A DNA stretch of 64,000 bases from Acanthochlamys bracteata (GCA_019914995.1 CM034132.1:8426662-8490661); one strand, 5' to 3'; positions 13,101 to 26,214 are shown, counted from the stretch's first letter. Made by a program: numbers and translations. Notes: generated by a model not told the origin, from the sequence alone.

Positions 13101-16100
13101 AAGCAACTTATTAATAGTGTTCATGCAACCTAATTTTCTGCAACACACACATCCATTTGTTGGTCCATCCTTAAGGTCGTCTCCTCATTCATAGTTAGTT
13201 ACCCTGGATTTCTGCTGTGTTCTGGTAGAGTAATCTCCTGTGCTACGATGCTCATGGTAGCACAGTTATAAGCTGCAATAGCCTCTTGGTTGTGGTTTCT
13301 GCTTCTAGTTCTGGTAGTTTTTAGGCCTGCATAAACTCATACTAGGAGATTCCTTCTGGTTCAAATTATTCCTTTAGAGATACTTGTCATCCAAAGACTT
13401 CAAAAAAAAAATTTGCTGAGTGTGATTGCCTTGTTCGTAAATCTGGTTTGCTGATGTTTCAGCATCAATGAGTCACGTCAATAGTAGGATCTTATTCATA
13501 ATGGTTCCTTTAGAACAATAGGTGATAGTTAGAGAGGATATGTAACAGCTTTGTGGCTAAAAACATTTTGTTACCATTTTGTTGTATGTTATACATGTTG
13601 TAAACTGATTTTGAATATAGAGAAAAATGATGGTAATACACACAAGTTGCCATGTACTGTGGTGTTAATTCAATCTCAAGGATTATCCAGTGGAGGTGCT
13701 GTGAGGTTTATTCCGCAATTCCAAATATGGTGTCAGTGGCTATTTACACTAACAATTACAGTGAGATGTGATTAGGCATCCAGTTATACATTGTCCATAG
13801 GTTCTGTTTTGCTTATCATAGTAGTAAGTCCTGATATGACGACTCCTTAACTTTTTCTGTATGCAACAACCTTCATTTCACCATGAGCACTATCAGCCGT
13901 CTTCTAATCACATCGAACTCTTCTAAACAATTCAGACCTCTTGATTACAAGACTGACTTCAGCGACGTTTCTTTACCTAAAAAGGGTTTGGCTGACTAAT
14001 GAATACATCTTTTGCTTATTCAAACATGCAGCTGCACGTAAGACTAGAAATGGAGATATAAGTCCATTTGTTCAAGCGACTACTATGTTTTTTGCAATGT
14101 AAAGGCCTGCCATTGGGTATGGATTTAAATATTCCATTTGCACTCTTGCACTTGCCAAGCAACACTCTCATGTATGAATATTTGGTAGTTAAACAAACAC
14201 TACATTGCAATTGCTATTTTTAGCAAGGACTGGCGGTTTGACGTGTCAGTTGGTAGAGTTATCTGAATACACAAAAAAATCGAGAATTGTCTGTAGTATT
14301 TTTGGTTTAAATGGTTCCTCTCCTTTGGCGAAAACATTAAAGCTGACCAATATTAGTTAAACTTTAGGTATTTTGGGGATAGGTTTGACTTCTATGACCC
14401 TGTTTCCATATTAAGTCTCATTAGACCTGCAAACACGAAAAACATTTATTAAACTGAATTGGCATTCTGCCCAAAACAATAATGATTCTTATACATTGAA
14501 TTGATCTTGCATTGTCAAAGCTTGTTAAGTATTTACTTGCATAATTATCATTGGTGCTCTCTATTTCTTAGTTTATCCGAGACAAACAGTAACATCTGAG
14601 TCTTCATCCTGCTAAATTGATTCACCTAAAATAGATTTTCATCTTTTTATTGGAATTATATATTTTGAAAGACTATATAGTTTACTAAAAATTAACTATA
14701 TATTTTGTTAAAAATACAATAGAGTATTCACTTTGTCTATTAAACTCAGGGGGGGGTCTTATGTTCAGCTATGCCCTTGAAAATACAGCATAAGACTACA
14801 AACACAGCTACATTAGCTTAAAATTCAAGAATTACCTCTAGGCATTTGTGCGATTTTGCTCTAAAATTAACATAAAGTCCTCCAGATCATATATTAGAAG
14901 ATGCTATTTTGCATCTTGAAAATGGATCTCTTAGTTTGTAGTAGTTACTTTTGGTTTGTATTGCTAACATGCCAATTTATCTAGCATAGGCAACTGTGTT
15001 TTGCTGTTATTCCACTCGTTTGTGTGAATCAGGTTAACCTATCTTACAGGTTCTTGATATAAGGAAAGGCCAACCAGAGGCAATCCTTAGGAATATTGGA
15101 ACAGAACGGACAAGACGACGTGCCTCTTATTCTTGCACCATAGAGTTCCAGATTAAATTGCTTTCTTTTATTGAAAAGGACATGGAACAAGAGTAAGAAG
15201 TGCTAGATTTTCTGAAACATTTAATGATATGAATACCTTGCTGTTTCCATAAATGTTAAACTCCAACTTTGCGCCTTTTTTGTTAATCCAGTTCAATGAA
15301 CATGAAGATGTCCTGGCTTCAAGCAGTTAAAAGTTGCATTGATACTTCCGAATGCCCTTTTAAAGAGCTTCCTCCAGACTTGTTCAGTAATGATTCCTCG
15401 AAATATGATTCATTAGATCCTTGTATCAAACTAAAGCTTTTAAATTTTCTTTGTGATGAAACTCTTGGATCAAGGTAAGATATGTGCTACTACACCCATT
15501 GTTATCATACGCAATAGTTTAATTGTCAAAAGATTTGTCTACAATCAGCTCTTTGAGAAGTTGGATAGAACAAGAGAACATGAAGTTCAAAGAAACTAAG
15601 AAAGATGTCCAAGACAAGGTAATTTGACTAATGATAGTTTCATGTAGATGATGAAATTCCCAGACTGCTAATCAATAAAAACTAACAAAATTTCTAATTG
15701 ATATACAATTTTTGCAGGAAAAGATTCTCAAGCAAAAACTGAAGGATGATTTAGCAAAAGCCTTGCTTTCCAGAACAGAAGGAGCTCAGCTTTCAGTCTC
15801 AGAGCATGATGATATCATTTCAACTATCAAAAGTAATGCAGAAAAAGCTCATGCTGAGCTCCTTGACTATGCTGGAGATGCTAAAAAGAGTATGCTTTTA
15901 TAGTTCAGCATTTTACATTGTTGGCTTGTCATTTACTTCTCCATTTTGACTTATAACTATAGGTGATACTTCTTGTCCATATAGTATGTTTCTAAGACAT
16001 ATTTTAGTGATGCTTATTTGGATATTATTGAATTATGAAAGAGTCGTTATGAGTGTCTTGACCTCAATCATTATCTTGATTAGCTACTATTGTGCTTACT

Positions 16101-18270
16101 ACTTGCGGATAAAAATTAATTCTGCAGTTATCAAGTGTAATGTGCTAGGGTAAATGATACATCCATTATGTGCCGTATGGTTTATCTTCATTTCACATTG
16201 ATTTTTAATTTCCTAACATAAGCTGTGGCTGGAATAGCACATGAAACAGTCTTTACTTTTGAACCTAGTGCACATTCACTGTATTTGAGGTCATCTTGAA
16301 CTTAAGGCAGCATCCTTTTTACCAGGGCAGATTGTGTGATTGTTGTTGGGACCTTAACTGGAATGCCATCTTTATGAATAGATAAATTTTGTCGTATAAA
16401 AATGCATCTTTTTGCTTATACATGTTTGCAGATATGCACATTTGGCTCAAGTGGAAAGGAAGCCGCTTGATTTTTATATCTCAAACTGACGTCACACTAG
16501 CCAAAATCTGGGTCCAGTTAAATTTGACATGCGAATACTTTTCTAATATCCCTAACTACATATGGAGAGGAGAAAAATATCCCAGTTAGAAAACTGTGAG
16601 GAACCTGCAGCTAGTAAAAGAATTTGCAACATTGTTGGATGTACTGATCCTCCAAAATTACTGCTATCTGAAATAATATATGGTAAAATAGCTTAAGATT
16701 TTACTTACTAAACATACGGAAAGCATATAGAGATTTCCATGGAGATTATAGGAACACATGATCTAATCGACAAATCAGAGCTACAACTCCGGTTCCCTTT
16801 TTAATGTTTAAGGATAATTTTATCAACAGTCAGAGTGTCACTATGTTTCTGCTCGATGGTAGTGTATGAATAGCTGTTTTAAGAGCCATTTTAGTTAGTA
16901 ATGCATGACTAGCAAATTAGGAACGCTTGCCATGAATGGTTAAGCTGGATTTAGGACCCTGGTTTTGGTTGTAAAAGAAGACTTCAATTTGGCGGTGTAG
17001 GTCTCCCGCCTGGCAAGTTGTGGTGGTGGCAGTGGGTGCTTTTGTTTTACTTTTATCGAAATATTCTGATAGATCTTGATGTTTGGATTTAAAAATAAAA
17101 TAAGGATAATAGGAAACAAGTTAAAATGATTGTTTATTTACTTCCTGATAAACAACCTTGTAAATATTTGTGGAATTGTATATTTTTCTGGAAATCCTAA
17201 AGAACTAAATCTGCGTATGTGCCTATAATATCGAGAGTAATTTTGTTTCTTGTGCTTTTATGCTTTTTTTATATACATAACTATGATCGATTTTGAGATG
17301 TAGTATCTATTCAGTTTCCGTTTTCTACTTTAAGACTTCTATTCTGCTCAATTTATATTCCTGTTCCTTTCTTTTTGCATTTGAATATACATATAATTGC
17401 AGAAAGACGACCAGATGCTGTTAGAATTGAGCCATTGTTTCTGGAAGGAAGCGGGAAAGTATATTGGAAGTTGGGTTCTTACTTCAATGCATCGAAAATT
17501 TTATGCCAAGGTTTGACCAACTTCCGCTGCCTGAGTTTGAGATGTTTTCAATTGTCTTTTGTAGTCATGGTTGCTCATTCCAGATATTGGAAAATGGGGC
17601 ATGCATCCAAATAAAGATACTTGGGTTTTCTTTGATGAAGAGAATGAAAGAGTAATAGAGAAGCACATATCTTCTGTAAGGTACAGACATGCACGCTGTT
17701 TTCATCTTTATACATTCTCTTTGTAGTTGGTATAGGTATTAACAGTGGTTACCTGATTGCTTTCTATATGTGGGTCTTTCTTACGGCATTTGGATTGGAT
17801 TTTGTTGGTTTTCATAACCTTGTTGCTTCTAACTGGTGCAAGTACTGCACCTTCTGTGAAATTCTCTCATATTGCTTATGTGGTTACGATAGAACTCTAA
17901 GCTACTTCTGGACCACTGTGCATCATTTCTTTTAAGATGATTATAGGACATGTCAGTGTTTCAAGTACCATTTCGTTTTGGTATTTGGAGCAGCTGCCAG
18001 TGACTTTCATAAGCTTTGAAGTCAAGGCTCTTTCTGCCATTGAACTAGTAAGTCCTAAGAGTTGTATTGTCAATGTGATGTTCTAGCAATTTAGTAATTC
18101 AGAATCCTTTCTCTTGGTCAAATTTTGTTTGCCACCTTGAACTATCTCTGATGTCTTGATGTCTCCATAGAAAAAGAAGGCTAAACAGTTTGAAGAATAT
18201 CCTAGTAGATGTTTCTGAAGTGAAAAAGCTTAAACCTGAGGTTTCAGATTTTACAACTTTCCAAACCCAG
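10188..18270 (+). CDS. CXXC_R1 zinc-finger (CDCA7-like) plus DDT-domain protein
   Basis: Twelve exons join in frame: 10188-10361, 10702-10799, 10889-10975, 11101-11224, 11334-11762, 15050-15192, 15292-15474, 15549-15618, 15718-15889, 17403-17510, 17584-17680, 18171-18270, giving at least 595 residues. A basic N terminus (LKRKKDPGVRVVGGR) precedes a cysteine-rich finger at about 56-119 (TCHQC, YCHKCLLNRYGEKAEE, ECPKCRGVCNCSFC), the signature of the CDCA7/RAM2-R1 family. A DDT-like segment follows at about 275-330 and a WHIM-like region at about 494-565. CDCA7 proteins target remodellers to chromatin; by analogy this is a nuclear, chromatin-linked factor. The last exon is unresolved: exon 12 ends in phase 0 at a GT donor, with candidate acceptors before 19003 and 19954 and, without splicing, an in-frame stop at 18319-18321. 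Intron 5 is 3.3 kb and holds no recognised gene. Confidence 0.85.
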
Positions 18271-18648
18271 GTACTGCATGCTGTGCATGTCTATTTGTAC
18301 ATCAATTACATACAAATATAGCTTTCATTTATTTTGGCTACTATTTATTGAAGTGGAAGGTGTTCAGTTAAAGCTTCCCATTTCAATAAATGCTCAACAC
18401 ACTTACACTATGAGTTACTGCTTTCATGGTTTTTCTTCTGTTTTTGACATTTGTTAAATTTCAACAATTTGCAAAAGAAAATGATCTCGATTTCGACCGA
18501 AGCGATTATTGATAATGGAGAGGAATATTTACTAAGAGTTAATAGGTAGGACCTTACTCAACCTATAAACAGGCCTTAACTTTTTGAGAATTTTCCATGA
18601 TGCCCTTTCATTGAGCGAGTTGTGGTGATTCACTAATGCATCATCTTA

Positions 18649-18926
18649 GGGTGTGTTTACCAAGCCTATAAATTGAGTTTTTTTGGAAGTGAGTTTGTAA
18701 AAAATGAGCTTGGTAAAAGTGGAGTTTGAAGATGAGTTTAGTTTTTGTGTTTACTTTGTATTAAAAGTGAGTTTAGAAGTAAATTTTTAGTTTTATAATA
18801 TAAAGTTTGAAGGTAGAGTTTTTGGTGGGGAAAATTGAATCTAGTTTTTTTGTTTAATTTATTTTGGAAGTGAGCTGGAAGTTTTTGGAGAAAAAGAGTG
18901 AGCTTATAGGCTTGGTAAACACGCCC
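18649..18926. mobile_element. Tourist-like MITE inside or just after the CXXC-DDT gene
   Basis: This 278-bp element has near-perfect terminal inverted repeats of about 23 bases (left GGGTGTGTTTACCAAGCCTA, right the same in reverse with one change) and TTA duplications at 18646-18648 and 18927-18929. The interior has repeated GAGTTTAG/GTGAGTTT blocks and no coding capacity. The well-preserved ends suggest a fairly recent insertion. It lies downstream of exon 12, in the last intron if the final exon is at 19003 or 19954. Confidence 0.9.
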
Positions 18927-20023
18927 TTAGAGTGTTTTATATATGCGTTGTTTCACTGCAAGTAGCTGTTATTATTATATAAATATGGCATCTGTGATTG
19001 CAGCAGTCCTATTCCTATAACAGGACCCGTTATGTTAGTCCTTGTTATACGTAGATTAAAAAGGTTAATGTTTTAAAAGGCTCTTCAGCACACCATTGAC
19101 ACTATCCTATTGAGAAGTGTGGCCTAAAACTGAAATTCAATGTTTATAGAATCTGATATAGTATTATTTAAGCATAGATTTAGTATAGTGCTCTTACTAT
19201 TATCTGCTGTTGGGTTATTGTTTTATTCTTTGTTTATTTGAGGAGTGAGCATATATGTTTTACGCTGCGTACTGCATAGGAATAAGTCAAGGGATGCTTT
19301 GCAAGTGAATCAGACAACATTTCGACCTTAAATTTGAGACTATTTTGTGAAGAGCGGAGCAAAAAGCTCCGTACAGGATTAAAAAATTCTTTGCCCCAAT
19401 TGTTTCTCGAGTCCGCTCTATCTTGTTGCTCTATTGTAGTCATGTTGAGGCTGAAGTTCTGCCCTATTTATATCCTTGGTTGTTTTCCCTAGAATTTGGC
19501 CTAGATCTGTTTATGATAGAAATGTATGATTCATACTCAAACCTGTATCATTTTGTATAATGCTCAAGTTGTCCAGTGAAACATTATTGACTGGGCATAG
19601 GCTTGCAATGATATACTAATGCTTAGCACCTTGTAGAATAAACAGCAAGTCGATGACAGGTCTGTTGCTATGGATTGGAATATGGATCAATCTTTTAGAT
19701 AATAGTTCTGTGAAGATCCAAATTTTCTGTCTAATAATTTTGTTCCAAAATAACGTTCGTTTCAAGGAAAAATTGTATGGTGTTCAGTGTATGAGTATGA
19801 TAACTACTTTACCCAGTAAAAAGCTTAAAACCTTACTAGACTAGCCAGTCTGTAATCGCAAGACTGTTCTCTTTATGTTCTTTGAGTTGCTAAAACTTGT
19901 CCTTTTGAAATTCAAATTTGGTTGTTTATCATCGTTGATGTCATTGAGAGCAGGATAAGATTGATATTTCTGTTTGAACATGATTATTGAGTCAAAAAGA
20001 ATGTTTCCTATAATTCAGGTGAC

Positions 20024-20920
20024 GTTTAGAAGTCTCTTTCAATTCATTTTTTGAAATTTTATTTTACTCTTTGTAAAAATTTTTTATAGTATCTATAAAA
20101 TTAAAAATATTTAGAAAGTATAAAAAAATTTTATATTGTAGGATTTTGTTATTTCTTACTTTTAGTTTTTTAGGTAAAATCATAGTTTTAAAATTCAATT
20201 CGGTGTACGACTTAGAAAAGTTATCGAGTTGTTAGTTAATTGGACGTGTTATCGGATCGACTTATTGGATCAAATTAGATTTATTAAATAAATATTAATA
20301 TATAAATATAATTAAAAATATTATATAATATTTTTTATAGTAATTATTAAAAAATTAAAAAAATGATTGTATATAAAAAATATTGAACATGTTTTTGAAA
20401 TTATATTTTTTATATTTTGGCAGTCACATATAATAAATTTTTTATGTTTTATGCATCATAAAAATAAATTATCAATACTATAGTTGTTTATACTATTTAC
20501 ACTATATTTTATTTATTTATTATATTTTAATAAAATATCGAAGATGGAAAAATAAACTAATAACAAAAAATACCTAATAAAATACATATTTTTGAGTGCT
20601 AATAAAGATGTTTCTTTATTTTAAATAAACATATAATTTTTTTAAAAAAATATTAAAATCAAGTCGATCCGTCTAAAGGGATCACCGAGTTGACCCAGAA
20701 CTTGATGGAGTCGATACGAATTTTACTGGATCGCTTGTGCGAACCGATTTTATATTAACTCGAACTTGAATCAATGCCGTGTCGCTAGTTTCCGGTCCGA
20801 CTTGGCCGATCCGAGTTGAATTTTAAACCTATAGGTAAAACTAGTAGAGGGTTATTTTTAAAATATTTTTCATTTTAAAAAGATTTGTTTTATAAGTATC
20901 CTCAAACATCTCCTTAGTTA
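20024..20920. mobile_element. AT-rich MITE-like element split by a Mutator-like insertion
   Basis: The left half at about 20024-20179 (GTGACGTTTAGAAGTCTCTT then the A/T core) and the right half at about 20841-20920 (ending AAGTATCCTCAAACATCTCC, the inverse of the left end) flank the Mutator-like element at 20180-20831. Joining the halves would give a typical MITE of about 230 bp of the kind found throughout this window. It is non-coding. Confidence 0.5.
20180..20831. mobile_element. Non-autonomous Mutator-like element with exact 9-bp target duplication
   Basis: TAGGTAAAA occurs immediately left (20171-20179) and right (20832-20840) of the element. The ends are imperfect inverted repeats sharing GTTTTAAAATTCAATTCGG on the left and, in reverse complement, GGTTTAAAATTCAACTCGG on the right. 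A 9-bp duplication is characteristic of Mutator-like elements. The 652-bp body has GC-richer arms (CGATCC, GACTTGGCCGATCC) and an AT-rich middle, with no transposase. Confidence 0.75.
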
Positions 20921-23900
20921 TTAAAACATGTCGGAGGGTGTCTTTGTTCCTTGCCATTTATGAAGAATTTGCAAGATTTTGGTTTGATTTTGTTTGTGTC
21001 ATGTTCTTCTTCATACGCCGGTGTACACATAACTTTTTTATGCATATTATAATACTCATAAAATGTATAACAATAGATAAATAGGAAGGTAATATGTACG
21101 AGATCATAGCAGTAGTTATAACTACTTTCTTAATGTCTAATGACTTTGGGCATTTTCATTTGATGTTATTTTTGTTTTGTTTGGGCTGATACCTTGTTTC
21201 ACTTGATGGTACTAGTGTAATCAGACTCGATCGACTAGCTTGTTCCGATCAATATCGACGACCCAGCCACCGTTTAGGGTCGAGTTACTTGTTTAGCGAG
21301 TCAATGGCGATCCGGTAGCGATGGCAAAATCAGAAGTCGTAGCAACGTTAGACAAGGACTGACGACCGAGAAACCTTCGGCTAGTATCGCGATTGTTTGG
21401 CGTCCTGGTTCACAAAGATGAAGAGGTTACTGTTCGATGAGAGAAGGACTTGATTATTCTTTGACGACGATCATTTGTCGCCATTTGAAAGGACTTGATT
21501 AGTGGCATACCAATGCGGTTCGGCAAGGTAAGAATCTAATTATTACTTGCATCGATGATTAGGGCAAGAATGTAGTATTGAATCTGTCGCGATCTATCAT
21601 CGTGTCCATCGGTCTGAGCAAGGATTCCAAAGCTAAGGAAGCCGCTGGAGGAACGCTAGGTGTCGGTAACAATTTGGAGAGCGCGTATCCTGTTTGATTG
21701 AATGTCCTACTCAATCAAATGAGCCAATTAGGAAGGGTCACTCTCAGCTGAAGTGCTTGAGCAGCTTTCGCTGTAGCCGGAGGGATCGGCGCTGGTGTTG
21801 TAGCGAGTTCATGCCATGTGTATTGCTACAATGCCGGAGCTGTTAAGTAGAAGCTTCTACTGGTCTTTACGACTTCTACTCTTTGTCTTTGCTGTTGTTA
21901 GTACGAGCTAAAGCTTTCTCCAAAAAACATAGTCAGAGTTCTCGACTGTGTCGGAGCGGGAGAACACTAGCGGTGCCACCGTGACCAGGTCATAGCACGG
22001 TATCATAGCAGCTTCATCGTGTCCTAGAGCGTTAGCCCGCTCTACTACAAAAGTCACCGCCGCAAACGTCCCAACGCCTCTGTGTCGTCCTCTACCGGCG
22101 CAATATATAAAAGGGAAGCGGCGTCGATGGTAGGGGAAGAGAAGGAGCCTTATCGGCCAAAAATTTGGAAATTTCATTGGCACAACAAAGAAGATGAGGT
22201 AAAGAGCATGGCGAAGAGATCACCGCTACTATTAATTTAGTGGGTTGACTCGGTGAACCGCCAGGTAAATCGATAACTCGGTGACCCAGTGGTTCAATAG
22301 TTTTTTCGGATCGATACCCGAATCAAGTTGACTTCTAAGTTTAATACGTGGAAAAGCCCAATATCAACATTTCGAGATTACTGTAATTTATTTGTAGAAG
22401 AGCTACAAAAGATTAAAGAGCTGCTAGCTAAAGAGTGCCAAATTGAAGACGAGAATCAATATTGACTAGAAGAAGCATTATTTAGTGCAATGCGCTGAAT
22501 TTCAAAACAAGTGTAATGCAAAGATTTGTTTGTATACAAGTTCACAACTATTTTCACACTTGTGAAATGAAGATGCTAATATTTACAACAACACTCTTCT
22601 AACATTAGATATTACATTTGCAAATTCAAATGAAACTCAATTCTTATTTAAGCGCATGTTTGACTTTACTTTTATACTTCTTTTCATTCTAATTTTTTAT
22701 TCTATATTTTTCAATAAATTTTTTATAAATTTTACAGAATTTATTTAAAAGTTTAGAAAGTACAAAAAATTTGACGTCCTAAGATATTTTCTTTGATTAT
22801 TTTTATTATTCTTCTGAAGTAAAAAAAATTCAAATTATTTCGCCACACTTATAATACTCCGAATTTAATCTCCATTGCTATATATGAAAATATATTAATT
22901 AAAATCTATGTGACAATTTTTGCTCAATCAGATAGTAAATCTATCTCCATCCATTCATCTGATTAAGAGACAATATATATGTTTTAAAGTTTTTTCTTGT
23001 TCTGTCATATTCATCGATTCGTTATCTAATAGAGCTAAAATTTTGTCCCATGAATTTTAATTAGTAGTTTTTTATGTCCAATGGTGGATATTGAACTTGT
23101 CGACACAACCTGATGCCGCCTGATTTCTTAAACTTGTTGTCAACACAACCTGATGCATAACACGGTATCAACTTCAGGTAGTCGTTAAATAGGTCGGTGA
23201 TATTGCATTATAGTCGAATCTCAGTTCATCACTGGTCAATGTCTCACTATGTAGTAAATTGTGTTATTGTGGTCGATATCTCAGTTCAGCACTGGTCGAG
23301 ACAGGTTTAAGTGTGCGACCGTGTTGGACACAGGAGATTTGTCGATAACACTTTCGACTTCGGATAGTTGTTAATTGAATTATATAGTAGGTCGTAATTG
23401 TTTATTATGGTCAATTTTAAGTTAAACACATTGGGAAATTGCGGAACAAACTTTTTAAATTTTTTTAATTAGAACACCGCCATCGCTGCTTCTAAATTTT
23501 TTGAAACTACGTGACAGCTATTCCTAAATCATGTAACAACCTAAAACGATTTCTCTCTTGCTTTGGTAAATGTTTCTATTTCTTTCATCCACTTTCTGAT
23601 TTCTCTCTTGCTACCGCCGAAGCGTTCGATCAACTCTTCTCACTCATTTCACTCTTAATGTTGTCTATTCTCCTGTGTTCTCTCTAATTGTAAGGCAAAT
23701 TTTGCCGGTAATAACTCCGCGATTGACCTGTATCTTCGGTTTGTTCAACTTTTGCTCTACGGTTCGGATAAAGGTCTACAGGATAAAAACTATTTTATTT
23801 TTTTATTTCAACTTCATTGTTTACAGTTCGCAGTTTCTCTACCCTGAGGCTATATAGGCCCGGTTAAAGGAGTTCACTCGTAAGTTTAATAATTGGCATT

Positions 23901-26130
23901 AAGGTCGCGTTCAGAAGTCGACATGAGGATAACGACTTTCAAATTAGACATTATTAGCTTGATTTGCACTCCATGACGTCGAGACATTACACTAAACTCG
24001 ATCGTCTTTTGATTTAACTAAGGTATAGTATATGCCGTACTTACTAGGTAGTGGTCGATAACTTAGTTCGTGGTATTTTTCCACTTGTATGAGGTTGATT
24101 AGGTAGCTATATTTTCCTCTTTTCTTTTAGGTTCACTTTCACTCGTAAGATTTGTATTTTCCATGAAGGCGTGATCAGAAGTATATTTCAAGATAAGATC
24201 AAATGAGTTTCTTATCTTGTATTCAAAATTTGAGGTCGACAACGTCAGGTCGGATTTACTGTATGAGGCCACAATAATGACATCGAGATCGTGATTTCAA
24301 CTTAAAGGTTATTTTCTGAGATAAAAGTAGAGCGTAATTGATATCATTGTGGTCGTAACCATATTGCGAATACCATGAGATGAACTTATGATAGCTGGGA
24401 TTAGGCTTGTAGTATAATTATTGTAGCTGAAGACATGCTAGTTTTTGAAGGTTTATCTGTTGTAGAAAAGAAAAAGATTTGAGGAATGTTATTCCATTAG
24501 CGAAGATCATCTTACGATCGTAAATCAACTAAATATGTGCAACTATCCGAGGCAAGGTTGTTCAACATCTGTGGAGCTGAAGACAGGTTGAAAGAGTTAT
24601 GCTTTGAAAATATTATTTACGGTCTTCCCGAACGCTTTCGACAACATTGTGAGCTTCTACACAATATCTTACTGCGGGAGCAAGTCGCTGGAAGAACGAA
24701 AAGACTTCACTACAAAATAGGAGCGGAGGACTTGCAACTTCAGTTTCATTGAGTTCCACAAGGTGAATGGGCTAAAAATGGAAGAACGCGAGAATGATGC
24801 TGTCCTGATAGATCACAATAGGAAGGGAACAATTCAGTAGAGATTCTTCAACATTCTAAGTTGTGAAGGAAACAACTTGCTGAAAGATATCAACATTCTA
24901 TTGTGATAACTTTCACAGGGTTGACAAGTTTGTTAAATTTAGTATGATATATTTCGTGAATATTGACATCTAGAATGACAATGAGGGGAGTGGTCGCCCT
25001 ACAGATTGGAAGGTTATGCAATTTGCGAATGATTGGAAAAGCCTTCAATAGCTTTTCCTAGGGTAGTCGCAATTAAGCTAATGACTGGTTCTCTAACCAG
25101 CGCCCTTTAGTATTGGAGAACAAGTGCCGAAAAGAGGAGTAGAGATCCGTCAAAGTCTCAATCACATACTTATTCTCTCAGGGGTCTTCTTTCGCGGTTT
25201 GTGTAAGTATATATTAATGTGAACGTTTATTTACTGCTATTTGGATCTGTTGTTGGTAGCTGTTGTGATGCATGGATGAAGTAGGTTTTGCTATATGGAG
25301 TCTTTCCTAAGCTGTTTATGGCCTGTGTACGTATAAACGAGGAGTTTCAAGAGGATACTCACCTGCTGCTGGTGAAGTATTAAGTCGGCAGAGGGCTATT
25401 CCAAAGTAAGCGGCAACGGAGTCTGAGATTCGTTCATTAAACTTGGTAAGGTGATTCTTAAGAGCATAACTATCTAGAGCCCACTATATAGTCAAGTACC
25501 TGTACTCCTATTACTATAACGGTGCATCGCAACTGCTTCTGGTAAGGACTTCTAGCCACCTGTGCATCCAATACATAGATTCTGACTGGCCTTGTGTGTC
25601 TGCATCTCATGGCACTTGTGATATACTCTAACGAGAGCTTCTTTCAGTACTATCTCACAAACTGGTCCTGAATGGATTTTATGCAACAACTTTTCGATAC
25701 TCGATAGAGATGGCTCAATCGTTTCTACCGTGGTATAAAGTTTAATAGTAAATGCTAGTGCATCCCAAACAAAGTTTCTAGCAGCCAAAGCAAAGGCGAC
25801 TGGTTTCACGGTGTACGCTTTGGCCCAGTGCATAGAAGACTTCGGCATGGGGAACTGTTTATGCTTGATTGCGCAGAGTGAACAAGGCATGGGTGCAAAG
25901 TTCTAAGACGAAAGGGTATAGATACCTCGTCGAAAGTTGTATGGTGCGGTTCGAGGCGTCCCAATTTTTTAATTCGTCGGTGTTGATTGCTGAGAACAGT
26001 TTCACCGCCATGTCCATCGGGTTTTGTCATTCTGCCATCTTTGAGTACCGAAAGTAATGCAGCTAAGTTAAGCATGGTTGCCGCCACTAGTTATTTGTTA
26101 CACAGTATGGCCTTATGCATGATGGCTAAC
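20921..26130. other. Decayed repeat-derived region, no intact gene
   Basis: About 5 kb of more GC-balanced, low-coding DNA. It contains short imperfect duplications at 23090-23310 (the phrase ATCTCAGTTCA..CACTGGTC occurs twice about 70 bases apart, and AACCTGATGC twice). A 71-codon plus-strand frame at 24537-24752 (ENIIYGLPERFRQH) has a faint resemblance to Ty3-type gag, but this is weak. A MITE-like segment lies at about 22650-22850. Minus-strand frames of 91-112 codons near 21908-22183 and 25552-26087 match nothing I recognise. The best reading is old Ty3-type retroelement DNA interrupted by smaller insertions. Confidence 0.4.
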
Positions 26131-26142
26131 GTATAACTATTT

Positions 26143-26214
26143 TGCTAGAAACAAAGAGCAAATGCTGAACACTTAAATCGTGTTCTTGACTTATTAAAAC
26201 GGACGTTATGTAGG
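26143..26214 (+). pseudogene. Fragment resembling Ty3-type reverse transcriptase
   Basis: From 26161 the plus strand reads NAEHLNRVLDLLKRTLC, followed by a stop. This resembles the conserved stretch just after the catalytic block of Ty3-type reverse transcriptases (EH-x-HL-x-VL-x-x-L). The preceding bases encode a similar NKE-like patch only after a frame change. Nothing else of the polymerase is recognisable, so this is a broken remnant. Confidence 0.4.

Noticed and set aside
11763-15049. Possible separate gene in the 3.3-kb intron 5 of the CXXC-DDT gene
   Set aside because: Short frames (for example 12281-12496 and 13551-13775) have no motif or splice support; the coding frame of the host gene continues cleanly across the intron.
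25941-25960. GGTTCGAGGCG resembling a tRNA T-arm
   Set aside because: No matching acceptor stem, anticodon arm or A box could be found at the right spacing; no tRNA gene is supported in the window.
25552-26087. Two overlapping minus-strand frames of 93-112 codons
   Set aside because: No recognisable domain, and they overlap each other in decayed repeat DNA; kept only as part of the repeat-derived region.
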